This document shows, one piece after another, positions 10,582-23,499 of a stretch of 64,000 nucleotides of DNA (its first letter is position 1; each line of letters opens with the position of its first letter). Source of the stretch: Eucommia ulmoides (Eukaryota > Streptophyta > Magnoliopsida > Garryales > Eucommiaceae); assembly GCA_016647705.1 (NCBI GenBank), contig CM028334.1, positions 16,290,402 to 16,354,401 on the forward strand, written 5' to 3'. The notes beneath the pieces are model-generated. The model saw only the letters and a list, made by a program, of their open reading frames with translations. It did not search any database and was not told where the DNA came from. The position numbers were made by a program, and so were the translations under genes.

Positions 10582-13124
10582 TGTTGAATCCAAATTTTTT
10601 AAGAACAATTAAGTATTGATATCTTTGGTAGAACTAATGATTTTATCAAGTGTTTAAGATTTATAAGTTCTAGGCATGTGATTAAGAAGAAGACCTCATG
10701 AAAAAAACATAAATCGTGCAAGATGGATGTGATGAAGATATGAAGAGTTTTGATGACCTTGAAAAAAATAGGTGAAAACAACTCTTTACTTATATACTCT
10801 TAACACAACTTGAATTAGGATCACACAAGGCACTTCAAATGAGTTAATTATATGTGTGACATGATAAGAAGTGATAAATTCAAGATTCTAAAATGAGATA
10901 TATGTGCTTCTTATATGAAATAAAATTGATAATTGACCTAATTGGACAATATGTTTTAAATATAAAAAAGTTTGGTCAATTCGGTCAATTGAGAAAAGCA
11001 ATCGGTCAACCAAATCAAATAGTGAGTTCTAGAGTTAAAATGAGGTGTTACTGATCCATTCGGTCAACCGAATGAAAGTGGTCGGTCAGCTGTTTCAAAC
11101 AATGGCTGAATTGGTAAAAGAAGTGAGCACATTGAATTAGGATCACACACGACACTTTCAATGAGTTATTTTTATGTGTGTCTTGATATGTAGAGTTTAA
11201 GATCTTAATTTAATATATTGAATGTGCTCCTTATGTGAAATAAAATTGTTAATTAACCTAAATAGAAAACCTGTTTTAAAGTATAAAAAGTGAAGTAATC
11301 TGGTCAAATCAGTCAACCAAATTAAACAATGAGGTTTGAAGCTGAAAAGAGGTGCTACTGATCCAATTGGTCAATCGAATTAAAGAGGTCGGTCAACCGT
11401 TTGAAACAATGGCTGAATTAGCGATGGAAGTGAGCATATTGATCTAGTCGGTCAATCGAATAAAATAAGTCGATCAATCGTTTAAGTCAGTAGGTAAATC
11501 GAAAAGAAATTGGAACAACCTCAATGAATCGGTCAACCAATTGAAGGCAGTCGGTCAACCGATTGGGCTGAAAGGAAACGATAGGATCTTTTTTTGGATA
11601 GTTTGGTCAACTGACCAGTGTGGCTCAATCAGTCGACTGAGGTAGTTGGGAATTCAAGAGATTTGGTCTCTTGGTTAAATCTATTCGTTTTTTAGGATTC
11701 CAAAAGAGAGATTTGGGAGATTTGAACCTAATTGAGATATTATATGCCTATTCTATTATCCCCATTGATTTGGTCCATATACTTTGAGATTCTCCTAATT
11801 TAAATGGATTAATACTTCTTATCTTTATGGTTTTAAATTGAAAATAGTTTTGTGGATTTATTTGAGAGAATTGAAAGATATTTTAATGTGGAATACGCTT
11901 GAAATGAAAGGTAATGTTATATGGGGTCTAAGAGTGTCTTTTAGAGGCATATCTTTGAAAAATTAGTCATTGGAGGACTTGGTGTTTGTATATTAATATA
12001 GATATGCGGGAATAGAGATCAATACATCAAGAACTATCAGTTCAAGCTTTTCTAAGAGTTATATTTACACTGAGATTTTTGTGAGAGATTTATTTTTCGT
12101 TCTTAATCTAAAGCGCTTGTGATTTGGCATCACTAACTTGTGTTCTATTGCAATTCTATCATTATCTTCGGTGTTTCTCGGTGAGATCTTTCCAAACTTT
12201 GTTATTTACTTTGAATTTATATATTTATTGATTGCTTGGTTTAAGATTGTTTAGAAAATCATTTTAAACTTAAAAGCCTGAAAATCTATTTTAAACGATT
12301 TTATTTGATTATCTGATTACGTGCTTAAAATTGTGCTACCCACTTTGTTAATTAATCAGATTTTGTTTACCTTACATTATATCTATCACATAGTAATTAT
12401 TCGAATCATTAATTGAGCATATGTGTATTGAGGTGGTAGAAGTTTCTTGTGGGAAAAAAACTTATTTTTTTCTATTTTTGAGTTTGAGCAGATTAGACAC
12501 GCTTAGGACGGTGTCTAGTCAGGGTAGTTAAGTTTCGATCTTTTTTCTTTTGAAAAAGATTATGATTTGATCTTTGTCCTGTTAAAAAATGTTAGATTAT
12601 TCTTTTCACTTGAAAAGAATTAAGTTTTGATTCTTCCGGTAATTGAATTATTATTTTGAGTGAATTGTAGAGGTTTATCATTCTCTATGAAAAAGATAAC
12701 TGAGATAGTGTTAGGTTAATATTTGACCTTGTAAAAAGATAGGGTTCATCCTTGGCCTGGGAAAAGGGTAATTTGTAAAGATCGATTATGTGCCTGTAAA
12801 AGAATCATTGTAAGGGTTTAGTTCCTACCTGTTAAATGGTTCAAAAGGGTTTAGTGGATTGTAACTCTCCGTGGAGATCGAGGGACGGACATAGGCAAGA
12901 CTAGTTTAGCTGAACCAGGATATATGGTTGTGTGCTGCATTATTTATTTTCTATTATATTGTGTTTGGGTGCGCACTTAGTATTAAATACATATCCACTG
13001 CATAATTAAGATAATAATTAATTCAGAGAATTTGATTATTTGATATGAAGTGTTTAAAGAATTAATTGTTTAAATTTTATAACTACCCAATTCACCTCCA
13101 CTTGGATAGCTCTTTGGGCTAATA
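10582..13124 (+). repeat. 3' LTR of the copia element (about 2.5 kb)
   Basis: It starts TGTTGAATCC and ends TTTGGGCTAATA (CA mutated to TA). Both ends match the solo LTRs at 19411-21514, 28019-31335 and 29090-31206. The U3-like part (10970-11640) carries a cluster of CGGTCAACCGA-type words. The later part has the shared blocks TGTGCTGCATTA and GGTGCGCACTTAG found near the end of the other copies. Confidence 0.85.
10960..11640 (+). repeat. Cluster of CGGTCAACCGA-type words in the LTR
   Basis: About a dozen degenerate copies of GGTCAACC(G/A)A occur at irregular spacing. On the other strand the core reads TTGACC, which fits the W-box core TTGAC(C/T) bound by WRKY factors. A regulatory role is inference. 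Confidence 0.55.
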
Positions 13125-14578
13125 ACTGTCAAACCAAAGATTCATTTGAAAGAGTTCGGAGGTCAATTACGCTTAGGGAAGGTGTTAGGTACCTCAAGAC
13201 GTCCGTCCGAAAATGGTACCATATGTCCAATTAAGTCCAATTGATTTAAGTTTGAACGTTTTATTTTATTTTAAAAATATTTTTCTTCTTATAAACTCTT
13301 TTTGGTATTTTCCAAATTAGGATGGGACAAGTTTTTGGTATTTTTTGAAATGTTTTTTCGGTATGACCTCTCATCAAATATTAAGGGAATTGACAAGGAT
13401 GGTCCCCCGAGGATGTTTTGTATATGTTTCTAATGAATTTTTTTAATTTAAGTAGACAAATCAATCTAAGTGTTTTCTAAGTATTGCATAAGGCAACATG
13501 CAAAATGACGTGAAATATTACATTATTCTCTAAATGAATGCGATGTTATTGAATGACTATTTTCCTAATTTTCCTAATTAATTTAAAGAAGCCATTCCCT
13601 CGAATTCTATGGAGATGAGAATTAAGTGAACATCATAGGAACAAATTTTATCGAAATTAATTCCTTCAAGACTTAAGCTGGATACAATGAAACAACTTAT
13701 TGAGAGAAGTGATTTCCTGACCTAATTGTGTCTAAATCTTACTATATTTGGGGAATCAAATCGTCAGTATAAAAATCTCTCTTTCAATTTATTAAATCGC
13801 TAAATTTTCCATAAGGCTTGTAAGAAATTAATTCTTATAAAACAACTTTTTTTTTTAAACTATGAAGTCAACTGTAGCAACAACATAATAACAAGAGTAT
13901 TTAAATAAATAAATAAAAAATAATTCCTTATCTTACGCTCGAAGGCTAAGCCCGAAAAGGAAAGTCTCATCTCGCGTTTTCATCCAATCATCGAATGGTT
14001 TTAACGGAATAAAACTTGCAGGAATTTAAATTATGATGACAAGAAGTGACGAAGAGAATTGAGGGAAAAAAGACATACTTGCCCTAGCAAAGATCTCGAC
14101 ACATAGGTTTTTTTTTTTATCTCTCAAATTAGGTTTTCCAAATAGGTTTTCCATCAGAATAGTTCCCTAGGAGGGTTACTCTCTGAATTTCTCAGTGTCT
14201 CGAAGGGTTTTTCACTCAATTTAATAGGTTCCTCTCTGAATTTTTGTCTAGACTATGAGAATTAGGGTTCTATTTATAGAGAAAGATGGGGAATGATGAA
14301 ACCCCTAAAACCCTAGGAAACCTTAAGTAGCCTCCATCCCTATTCCAAGTTCGATAAGTATACGAAAATCGAGCCAAAGAAGGAAAGGGAAATATTGGTT
14401 TCTCTCGCTCTCTAAGGATACTTCTTTTTCTTTTTTCGTTTATTTATTTATTTTGTTTTTTTTTTTCTTTTTCTATTTTTTCTTTATTTTTTTTCTTTTT
14501 TTTCCCTAATAAAATGATAAAAGTACAAATAAATTAAAACTAAAATTATTTTTGGGGACGGTCAAAATGGTGTCTAGA
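13125..14578 (+). mobile_element. Partial Tat/Ogre-type LTR cut by the copia insertion
   Basis: The words CGGAGGTCAATTACGC, AGGGAAGGTGTTAGG and ATGTCCAATTAAGTCCAA, and the end GGTCAAAATGGTGTCTAGA, parallel the LTRs at 25796-31978 and 42739-45607 in the same order and orientation. The 5' part is missing at the copia boundary. No coding potential is visible. Confidence 0.55.
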
Positions 14579-15860
14579 CTACCTAACTATAAAAGCCTTA
14601 TTAAAACCTACGTTCCCTCTCTCTTAATCTCTAGCCAGTTGTCCTTCTATTAACCACCGACCACCACCACAACATGCATCTTTAACAACACGACCACGAG
14701 CGATCATAGAACAATTCTCCTTCAACCCACTATTTGATTTGTTAAAGTTCAAAATTATTTTTTTTTTCAAAAATTATGAATTATACAGTTCATGTTTCAT
14801 TTTTGATTTTATTTTTATTATTTTTTGATAAAGTACTCCCTTATTTTTGGGAAGACTCTTTGCTTTCTAGAATGCTTGTATCAGAACGATTGAGTGACAA
14901 GTGATTAAATTTTAAATGATGTCAAAATATTCACAGACATTTTTAGGTTTTATTTTTTGCGTCCATTCCTTCAAGTACGGGGTATACGCCAATTATTTTA
15001 TAAACTAGGACAATAAATAATTTGAAATCATATTTTCAAAAAATATTCTTAAATCATACTTAATTTGTTAAGATATTATGGAATGATCCATCACAAACAT
15101 ATTTTCAAAATATATTTAAATCCATTAGATCGAGAAATGAATGGTCACCATTAAAATATTTTGACTTTTTGTCTCACCTTCTATCTTTCTTACCTTATCT
15201 TCAAGTCAAATTTAAGATGTATGCAATGTTTTAGATGGGGGATATTCAAGAAGTCCTGACTAATGTCACATGTAAGCAAGAAACTCAGTAGTAATGTCAC
15301 ACCTAAGGATTCTGTCTTGGGACCTCTTATGAAACTAAGGACTGAGGCTATAAGTGATCTCGAGGGCCTCAAATACTGATCACGACATTGACCTACATGA
15401 GGATTTAGCCCGAGTCCACACGAGATTGTTTAATCTTAGGCTTACTAAAGACTGAGCATATGTACCCCCATGCCTTGACCCATTGCTCAGGGCAGTTGCC
15501 GAATTCACTATACAAAGAAAAATGATCAAACAGCTGATTTAACAAGCATAAATCTCCTAATCCTGTGAATCTCATAAGGATTAATGAGGATTAGTCGAGA
15601 TCCTAGAAAAGACTTTCCAAGCGAGTCTTCCTACACCTATGAATATAGGGTGACTACTAGGATGAGGTATGTACTATTTTCCTAAGTAAAAATTTGCTAA
15701 ATTTCTACCAAATCTAAAACTTTACTGATTCTTACACCTAAAGTGAAATGCATATAGGCACAACCATAATGAATTATTTTGCAGGAACCAAAGTTTAGGG
15801 AGGATATATTCTAGATTAGAGGTTTACAATATCTAACAATTCAAATTCAGGCATCATCAG
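14579..15860. other. AT-rich sequence, possibly a decayed gypsy LTR toward its end
   Basis: There is no supportable gene. The stretch 15240-15860 reads like LTR DNA (for example CACGACATTGACCTACATG) because it ends directly at a primer-site-like sequence at 15862. No second copy is present to define its borders. Confidence 0.3.
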
Positions 15861-15861
15861 A

Positions 15862-16350
15862 TTGACACCGTTTGTTGGAACGACTTATCATTTCTCATAC
15901 TTTAAGAAATTTAATGGTTACTCTTTGATCCCGAATCTTGAAATCGATCAAGAAATAAAGAGACAATAGATTCATACCACGGATCTAGGTGTTGTTCTAT
16001 CTGGTGAATCCATTGGCTTATTGTCGGAGCTGATGAGAGAGATGTGTGATATCTTACAAATGAATCTCTATAGCATCCAACAACTTATTGGGAAGAATCA
16101 ACTACCACCACCACCATTATTTCCATAAGGCTATGTGCCTCCTTACAATATGACACTTTCCATTCCAGATAAAGGAGGAAGAGTGACTACGTCTATATCC
16201 AGTTTATAAAAATTCCACCTAGAGAATCCACTCAGTTACAATTTTCGTGCTATTTGATCTTTTTGTTCCAAAAAGATCTAATAGGGTATGGATTGAATTC
16301 AAAATCCCTAGTTCAATAATATGTATTTGATTAATAATATAATTTATCTT
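15862..16350 (+). pseudogene. Decayed gypsy primer site and gag-like start
   Basis: TTGACACCGTTTGTTGGAA at 15862-15880 is a diverged form of the gypsy primer site TGGCGCCGT(C/T)TGTGGGAA. Downstream lies a stop-riddled stretch with Gag-leader character, including LERL.., a short proline run at about 16107 and PPYNMT. No conserved domain can be named. The call rests on position relative to the primer site. Confidence 0.35.
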
Positions 16351-16879
16351 GTGATATTAATTTGAATCTTATCCCAATTATTACACTTCAACCAAATGTG
16401 TTATTTGAATTGCATTAAAACTAATAACTTATGATACTTCCTTCTTCACTGAGAGCTATAGATACTATGTTGCATATATAATAATCACATATTTGTTTCA
16501 ATATACCTAATGATACCCTTGAACCTTCTTGGTTGGAAGATAATACTTAGTATTATCAAAGTATAAGAACTCATCTATGTGATTACTCAGTTCTCAAGTT
16601 TGAAGATCACAAGTACCATCACAACTCTAATATTTTATTTTTACATTGACCAAAACTACCATACGGAATATCTAATACAATCACATTCAGGACTTTACTA
16701 CAAATTAGTAGTACCGTTATATATATATATATATATAAATGCTTTCAACTTAATATCTAGGGTTAAACAACAATATGATTATAATAAAGAATAATATAAA
16801 AAATATATTTTATCAACGAATACTTGAGATTATAATTTCACATAAAAAAAAAAACACTAAATGATAAACTAAGCTTATA
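16351..16879. other. AT-rich intergenic stretch with a TA microsatellite
   Basis: No gene is seen. A short (TA)n tract lies at about 16720-16737, and A/T runs occur near 16845, close to where the LINE begins. Confidence 0.5.
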
Positions 16880-17842
16880 TCCAACAATGACATCAGTTGA
16901 CCAGTTTGCTCCAAATAGCGACGATGAGATTAGCCTTTTCAGCATTGTTGTTCAGTGTTGTTTTGAGTTTTATGCTTTGGTATGTTGGGTTATGCTATAA
17001 GTAATTATATGGTTTGTATTATTTTGATATTCTCAATACTTTTAGATAATCATACATATAAGAGAAAGATGGTTCTAGAGAGAGAAGTTGTCGACACTAT
17101 TGTAAAAAAGGAAAATGTTTGAAGAAGAGGATGGAGTCCAAAGAACCACTAAGAATGTTAAAAATAACCACCTAACTCAGTCTGATTCTATGGATATGGA
17201 CTCCCAACTGAACCACTTTGGGGGAGAAAAGTTTTCTCACAATCAACCCCAGGGAACGGACTTAGTTGAGGACAAACTCATGTTATCAAATGAGACAAAC
17301 CCACAAACAAAGACCCATAAAGTAGATTAGTCTTTCAAAGATGCTTTGAAAGAAAATTCGAGTGAGAGAAGTGTCCATGTCTAGGAGGTTTTATTTGATG
17401 ATGAGGATGAAAACATGGAGGAAACAATACCAGGTGAGTGTCATGTTAACTCCAAAACCAACATGCATGTGATAAGGGTTCACCCATAACTCCTTCCTCA
17501 AATAAGAGAAAAGTAGTGTGAAACCCTCATAATCCGGTTGCTTTGGCACCCAATCAGATATAAAGTCCTATGTAATAGAGCAAGATCTCTTTGGAAACTT
17601 CAGGAAGATTTTAAACTAATAGACTTGAACCACGATTTCTACCTGGTTAAATTCAATAAAACAACGGATGGACACAAGGTTCTCACTGATGACCACTGGG
17701 TTATCCTAGATCACTACTTTATAGTTTGTTAGTGAGAACTGGATTTTCAACCTGTCAAAGCAAAAAAAAACAAAAAAAAAAACTAAGGCCTCTGTGTAGC
17801 TATACCTGCCAGGCCTCTCCATCGAATACTATGAACCATTTG
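16880..17842 (+). mobile_element. L1-type LINE, fragment 1 (5' end and ORF1 start)
   Basis: This is the first of three pieces of one LINE. It continues at 24945-25795 and 45608-47873 after removal of two inserted LTR elements. The 5' border near 16880 is approximate. Strand and order of ORF1 then ORF2 are consistent across all pieces. Confidence 0.7.
17115..17762 (+). pseudogene. LINE ORF1 N-terminal half (DUF4283-like)
   Basis: ORF1 of plant L1 elements encodes an RNA-binding protein. Visible blocks are SFKDALKENS (about 17331), an acidic DDEDEN stretch (about 17398), and the DUF4283-like core YKVLCNRARSLWKL..FKLIDLNHDFYLVKF with WVILDHYFIV (17538-17732). Stops at 17328, near 17383 and 17732, and a frame change, disable it. 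The domain continues after the copia insertion at 17843. Confidence 0.7.
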
Positions 17843-18020
17843 TGTTAAGATAATTGAGAAGTGGGGAATGAATCATGTATTGATATATTGAAAAAGAAAT
17901 ACATGGTTACATATATTAAGAATATGCAGAATAGAAATTATACATGAGTATTTATAGGGGAAGTGGTGTTAGGGTTTTGCCCTATGGGCCAAGTGGGCTA
18001 AGCCCATTATTACACTAACA
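17843..18020 (-). repeat. 3' LTR of the short-LTR copia element
   Basis: 178 bp running TGTTAAGATAATTGAG to CCATTATTACACTAACA. It is nearly identical to 24762-24939, so the insertion is younger than many others here. The minus-strand polypurine tract (GAGTTTTAGGGGTTA) abuts it at 18021-18035. Confidence 0.92.
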
Positions 18021-18035
18021 TAACCCCTAAAACTC

Positions 18036-19405
18036 AAGGCGGTAAATTGAGAAGTGAACTTGAGTTTGGAAACCAAAAAGTGAAAACGTCCGGATGGATG
18101 AGTCTTAGTGAAAATGTCTGCTGTCTGATCGGCTAAACTGACGGATTGTAGACGAACTGTATTTTGGAGAATGTGATGACGGATGAAGTGACAATCAGTC
18201 TCGATGTATTTTATACGCTTGTATAATACATCATTATGAGTGATTTGAATAGCACTCCTATTGTCACAGTGTAGGATAATGGCTGCAGGAGAAAAGATGC
18301 TATTGTTAGCTAGTAGCCATCGAAGCCAGAGAAGCTCTTGAGTTGCATCAGTTATGGCACGATATTCAGCTTCAATACTAGAGTGAGAAACCATAGTTTG
18401 TTTCTTACTAAGTCAGGAAATGAGAGAATTGCCCAAAAAAAATAGTAACAAGTGGTTGAACGTCTGTCGGTAGGGTCTCCAGCCCAATTGGCATCAGAAT
18501 AAGCTTGTAAGATGGGAGCAGACTGAGCTGAGAAATGAAGCCCATGAAATAAAGTACCCTCGACATACCGAAGAATACGAAGAACACCTGAGTAATGAGT
18601 GGTCCGAGGAGCGGACAAGAACTAACTAACCTGATGAATGGCATAGGCAATGTTAGGGTGAGTGACAATAAGATATACAAGACTTCCAATCAGTTGGTGA
18701 TATAGAGTGACATCCTGAAGATGTGAACCATCGAGTGGGGTAAGTTTGGCGTTCGGCTTGAGAGGAGTAGTGGCAGTGGTTGAGTCAATGATCCCAGCCT
18801 TGGAAAGGAGATCCGATACATATTTGGCCTGACAGAGAAAATATCCATCAGAACCAGATGAGACTTCGAGGCCAAGAAAATAGGTGAGCACGCCAAGATA
18901 TTTCATCTCAAATTGGCCAATGAGAAACTTTTTGAGTTCAGAAATGCCACGTAGATCATCTTCAGTAATAACCATATGATCCACATACAACAAAAGAAAG
19001 ATAATACCATTGGCAGTATGACGAATAAATAGAGACGAATCATGAGAACTAAGTGTGAACCCAAAATGATGAATATTAATGCTGAATTTAGCAAACCAAG
19101 CACATGGAGCTTGTTTCAAACCATATAGGACACGACGAAGGCGACAAACTTTATATCTAGGGGAAACCAGGCCTGGAGGTATATGCATATAGACTTCCTC
19201 AAGAAGATCACCATTGAGAAATGAATTTTTGACATCTATTTGAAAGAGATTCCATTTTCCAATGGCGGCGACGGCAAAAAGTGTACGGACAGATGTTAGC
19301 CTCGCCACTAGAGCAAATGTCTCTTCATAGTTAATACTATATTCCTAAGTGAATCATTTAGTAACAAGACGGGCTTTATATAATTCAACAGAGCCATCAG
19401 AGAAC
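18036..19405 (-). pseudogene. copia pol remnant: RT palm to RNase H
   Basis: Reading leftward, the RT blocks are ARLTSVRTLFAVAA, QIDVKNSFLNGDLLEEVY and LYGLKQAPCAWF. RNase H follows with SSIEAEYRAI, LHCDNRSAIQI and ADIFTKTH. The RT catalytic motif reads YVDH (about 18980) instead of YVDD, losing an essential aspartate. A frame change near 18620 separates the two parts. The upstream half lies beyond the solo LTR at 19411-21514. Confidence 0.88.
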
Positions 19406-19410
19406 GTCTT

Positions 19411-21514
19411 TGTTAGCCCAGTAGAATACTCAAGAGGGGGTTGAATTGGGTAATTAAAAAATTATCAGAATAAAATTCAATAAATCAAATAATTAATTTT
19501 AAGCCTAAATTAATTATTATCGTTATAATACAGCGAAATAATATAATCAACTAAATGCACACCCAAATAGCAAAAATAGCAAAGTAAATATAGAAGCACA
19601 CAAAAGATTTATACTGGTTCACCAAGTTACTCTTGGCTAATCCAGTCCCCCGAGCTCCACGGAGGTCGCACCCACTAAAACCAAGATCCCTTTAAATGTA
19701 GGAACCAAACTCGCACACCGATTCTTTTACAGGCTCAGAATCAACCTTTACAATATCGTTTTTTTAGGCTAAGAAAGAACCTCTACTTTTTACAGGTTAA
19801 AGAATAACCTAATTCTTTTTTAACACTAAGGCACAAGAATCAAGACCTCTCAAAACACTCCAATTATCATTTTCACAGGTAAGGATGGAACCTTTACAAA
19901 TCACTCACAACACAATTCTTATCTAGAAAAAATCACTACCTCAATCTCTTTACAGGAAGAGACTGAAACTCAGCTACCCTTGATTAAATACTTATAATAG
20001 TATTTAATTTGTCACAACTCACCAATACAAAAATTAATAAGAAGTAAATCTCACTTGAAACTTCTATCACCCCAGATAAACACTGACTCAATTAATATAA
20101 CAACTAGTGATAAAAATACGTGAGATACAAAAATCTGATTTCAACATGATATGGGTAGCAAATTAGAGCACGTAATCAGATTCAAGCAATTGTTTGTAAA
20201 AAATATTTTCTTAAAAAAAATTAGAAATAATTTTTAAGATCGATTTCCAAATATAGAATAATAAACAAATAATAAGTAATATGGAAAGATCTCACCCGGA
20301 ATCCACAGAAATAATGATTAGAACAATGTAGCTTCAAATCCGGTATCAACAAAAATTGATCGCAATTGATTCTCCAAAATCACTCTTAGAAAAGCTCACA
20401 ATATCGTAGAATGATAACTTTTATAAAAGCTCACAAATGATATAAACTCTTTTTGCTTTCTCTCAATGAATGATTAGTTCTAAATAAAATTCGCAGGTCT
20501 ATTTAAAAGAATATGTAATCCACCTTCTAACGGCTAGTTTACATGTGTCATGACAAATAAAAACTCTTATAGACCCCTTATATCATTAGGACTTCATTTA
20601 GGTTCAATTTCACTTAAAAACATCTTTCAAATCTCTCAATTAAATCCCTCAAAGTATTTCTCAATCTTAATAAATAAGTATAGAATCTATTTCAAGTACC
20701 AAATTGAGAAACATTAATATTTAATGAACTATATTAATAGGATTTAATTAGTATATAAACTATATCTTAAATATAGATATTATTCCCTAAATCTCTCTCC
20801 TAACAAAAAACGGCTACTTTTGGATATAATCTCAGATCAAACAGTATCCTGAAACAGTGCGTTCAGTCGACTGCCCAACTCAGGTTGCAGCCAAGCTATC
20901 GCCGCTGCGTGCATAGGTCGACCACCCGGTCGACTCACAGATTTAGAGAGTTCAACACTACTTCTCCGGTCGACTTGTTGATTCAGAGAGTTCAGCCCTC
21001 CTTGGCCTGTCGACCTATCGGTCGACTTAGAGATACAAGATGTTACAACTTCTATGTTCGATTGACTCACCAGTCGACTGCTGTCACTGGATCTCTTATC
21101 TGAATACGTTTTTAACTTATTTTCTTTTACGATTTCTCTCATTTAACCATTTTCTTCTCTTGATTAGCTCCACTAATATTCTTATATTCCATTTTAATTA
21201 TTCAAAATTATTTCTTCTTATTTCACATAGGAGCAAATAATTTAACTTAATCAAAACACACATAAAAGATAAAATATATTTTGTGTCATGTGTGTGTTCC
21301 TAAATGGGATATTAAGAGTTAAGATTCACCTGGGTTGTTTTCCCTAATTTCTTCAAACTCTTAATTCTTCATCATCATCTTGACATCTTCATTTCTCATC
21401 CATTTAATTTGACGTCTTCATTACTGGAATTTTAAATCACTGAAACACTCAATTAAACATTAGTTCCATTAAAACATCAATACTTAATTGTTCATCAAAA
21501 TCTTAGGATCAATA
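19411..21514 (-). mobile_element. Solo LTR of the long-LTR copia family
   Basis: The minus strand runs from TATTGATCCTAAG to the shared LTR end (CAATTCAACCCCCTCTTGAG..GGGCTAACA). There is no internal region. Flanks are GTCTT (19406-19410) and TTCTT (21515-21519), a 5-bp duplication with one mismatch inside copia RT. Solo LTRs arise by recombination between the two LTRs of one element. It contains a TCGA-type motif cluster at 20865-21075. Confidence 0.9.
20865..21075 (-). repeat. Cluster of GGTCGAC-type words in the solo LTR
   Basis: At least eight copies of (C/G)GTCGAC or AGTCGACTG occur in 210 bp. The corresponding region of the LTR at 10582 has TCAA in place of TCGA. Confidence 0.65.
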
Positions 21515-21519
21515 TTCTT

Positions 21520-23475
21520 GATTTTAAACACCCATTTGCACCCAATAGGAATTTTTCTAGGGGGCAGATCAACAATATCCCAGGTATGCGTTTTAGCGAG
21601 TGCTTGAAGTTCTTCGTCCATTGCTTTCTGCCAAAGAGGATTAGTACTAGCCTCCTTATAGGATTGAGGCTCATGTAGATGAAGTATAGTGAAAAAATAA
21701 TAAAAATTAGTAAGGTAATATAGACGATGAGTTACCCTGGTAGAGCAGCGATGGTGTTTTTGAGCGTGGGTCTCAAAGGCAGTTGGTACAGAATCATCGG
21801 CCATAGGAAAAGTCTCAAGCATGGTCATTAGAGTTAGAGAGGTTAGATCAACTAGTGGTTCTAGAGTGGGTTCAGCTGGTGGTTCTGGGGTGGACTTAGT
21901 GTAAGGTGCAGGGCTGGGTGCAACAGGTAGTACTAGAGTGAACTCAACAGTACTTGGAACTGTATCATCTGGAAATAACTCAATGGATGAATTAGTAAAG
22001 AATCTGAAGTTGGTGAGGGTTGACATGTCAAATGACTTTAAAGAAGAAAACATTTGATGTTCCCAAAAAATAACATGTCCTGAGAGACGAAGGGTTTTAG
22101 AAATGAGATCCTAGCACCAATACCCTTTATGTTCGATGCCATATCCAAGAAAACAACACAGATGAGCCCTTGGTTCCAGTTTGTTATGTTCATGTGGTTT
22201 GAGAAGAACAAAAGAGACACAACCAAAGACTCTAAGTTTATAGTATTCAGGAGTTTTATCGAAAAGGCGTTTAAATGGAGACTGGTTTTGGATTGTAGTG
22301 GAAGAGACACGGTTTATGGTGTAGACGGCTATGAAAGCAGCCTCACCCCAAAAATGCTCAGGACATGATGGAGAAATGAGAAGAACACGAACTGTGTTAA
22401 GAATATGTCTATATTTGCGTTCGGCTCGTCCATTTGTTGGGATGTACTAGGACACGAGCGATGGGGGAGCGTGCCATTTTTTGGAAAGCAGGTTAAGAAA
22501 AACATGATCATTGTATTCCATTGCATTATTTGAGTGAAAAACTTTTATATTTCTAGAAAATTGGGTTTGAATGATAAAAGAAAACTTAGAATATATTTGG
22601 AATAGTTCGGATCGAAGTTTCATAAGAAACAACCATGCATATTTAGAGTAGTCGTGCACAAAAATAACAAAGTAATGAAGGTCACCCATCGAGGCATGAG
22701 GAGAAGTCTCCCAAATATCAGAATGAATTAGATCAAAGGATGCAAGAAAAATAGACTGACTCTCTTTGAAAGGTAAGGCTGGTTGTTTGACAAGTTGGCA
22801 ATGAATATATTTGAAGAACTCATGTTGAACTGAACCTAACCGACCACTAGAGATAAGCGATTTGAGTTGGCTAGATGAAGTATGGCCTAACTGAGCATAC
22901 CACATTTGGGATAGTGAGAGATCAACTGGGGGTTGTGGAGATAAGGATGAGGATATCGGTGGTGGTAGTGAGGGTGCACAGGTTGATGAATGGACTTGGG
23001 GTTGTAGTGGTGATGGAGTTGGAGATGGAAGATGTAAATTGGTAAGTTCAAATAGGCGTCCAACCTTACAACCAGTCCCAAGAGTTTTTCTTATCCGAGG
23101 ATCCTGCACATGACAACCACTATTAGAAAATTTGACTTCAAATCCCAATTCACATAGTTTCCCAACAGACAAGAGATTTAAGGTGAGTTTTAGAATCAAA
23201 TATGTGTCAGGAATAGAAAGATGGGAAGTAGAAACCTGACCGGTATGAGTAACACGCATTTGATGACTATCAGCGGTATGAATACTAGGGATATTCATAG
23301 CGGAGAGTTTGGTTAAAAAAATATGGGGATCAGATGTCATATGATTGCAATAAGTAAAATCAAATAACCAAGAAGAGTTATCTGTAGTAAGTGAGAGAGC
23401 AGGGGAAAAGTTTATACCATTACCAATGTTGGAGAAGATATGAAAGAGGAGTGAGGCCAAATCTACAATAGACAT
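21520..23475 (-). pseudogene. copia pol remnant: protease, integrase, RT start
   Basis: Starting at 23475 leftward, the protease block is WLFDFTYCNHMT, where D-F-T replaces the catalytic D-S/T-G. GAG-pre-integrase (LILKLTLNLLSVGKL) and a proline-rich spacer follow. Integrase has FDLIHSDIWE, then HSNNAMEY (the second catalytic Asp replaced by Asn) and NGRAERKYRH. RT begins with WQKAMDEELQAL and IGCKWVFKIK. A frame change occurs near 22450-22500. The frame meets the solo LTR at 21515. Confidence 0.87.
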
Positions 23476-23499
23476 GGTGACAGTAGTGGAAGTAGGATC

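Larger units (their letters stand above)
1..13124 (+). mobile_element. Ty1/copia LTR retrotransposon, long LTRs, split by a nested element
   Basis: The window opens in the last 47 bases of the 5' LTR. Then come a primer binding site, gag, protease, integrase, reverse transcriptase and RNase H in copia order, a polypurine tract and a 2.5-kb 3' LTR. The pol frame is interrupted by 4098-9602 and resumes in the same domain at 9608. Stops and frameshifts occur throughout, so this copy is dead. The 3' end abuts a Tat-type LTR, so the element probably inserted into that LTR. Its own target duplication cannot be checked because the 5' LTR start lies outside the window. The exact copia lineage is not assigned. 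Confidence 0.88.
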
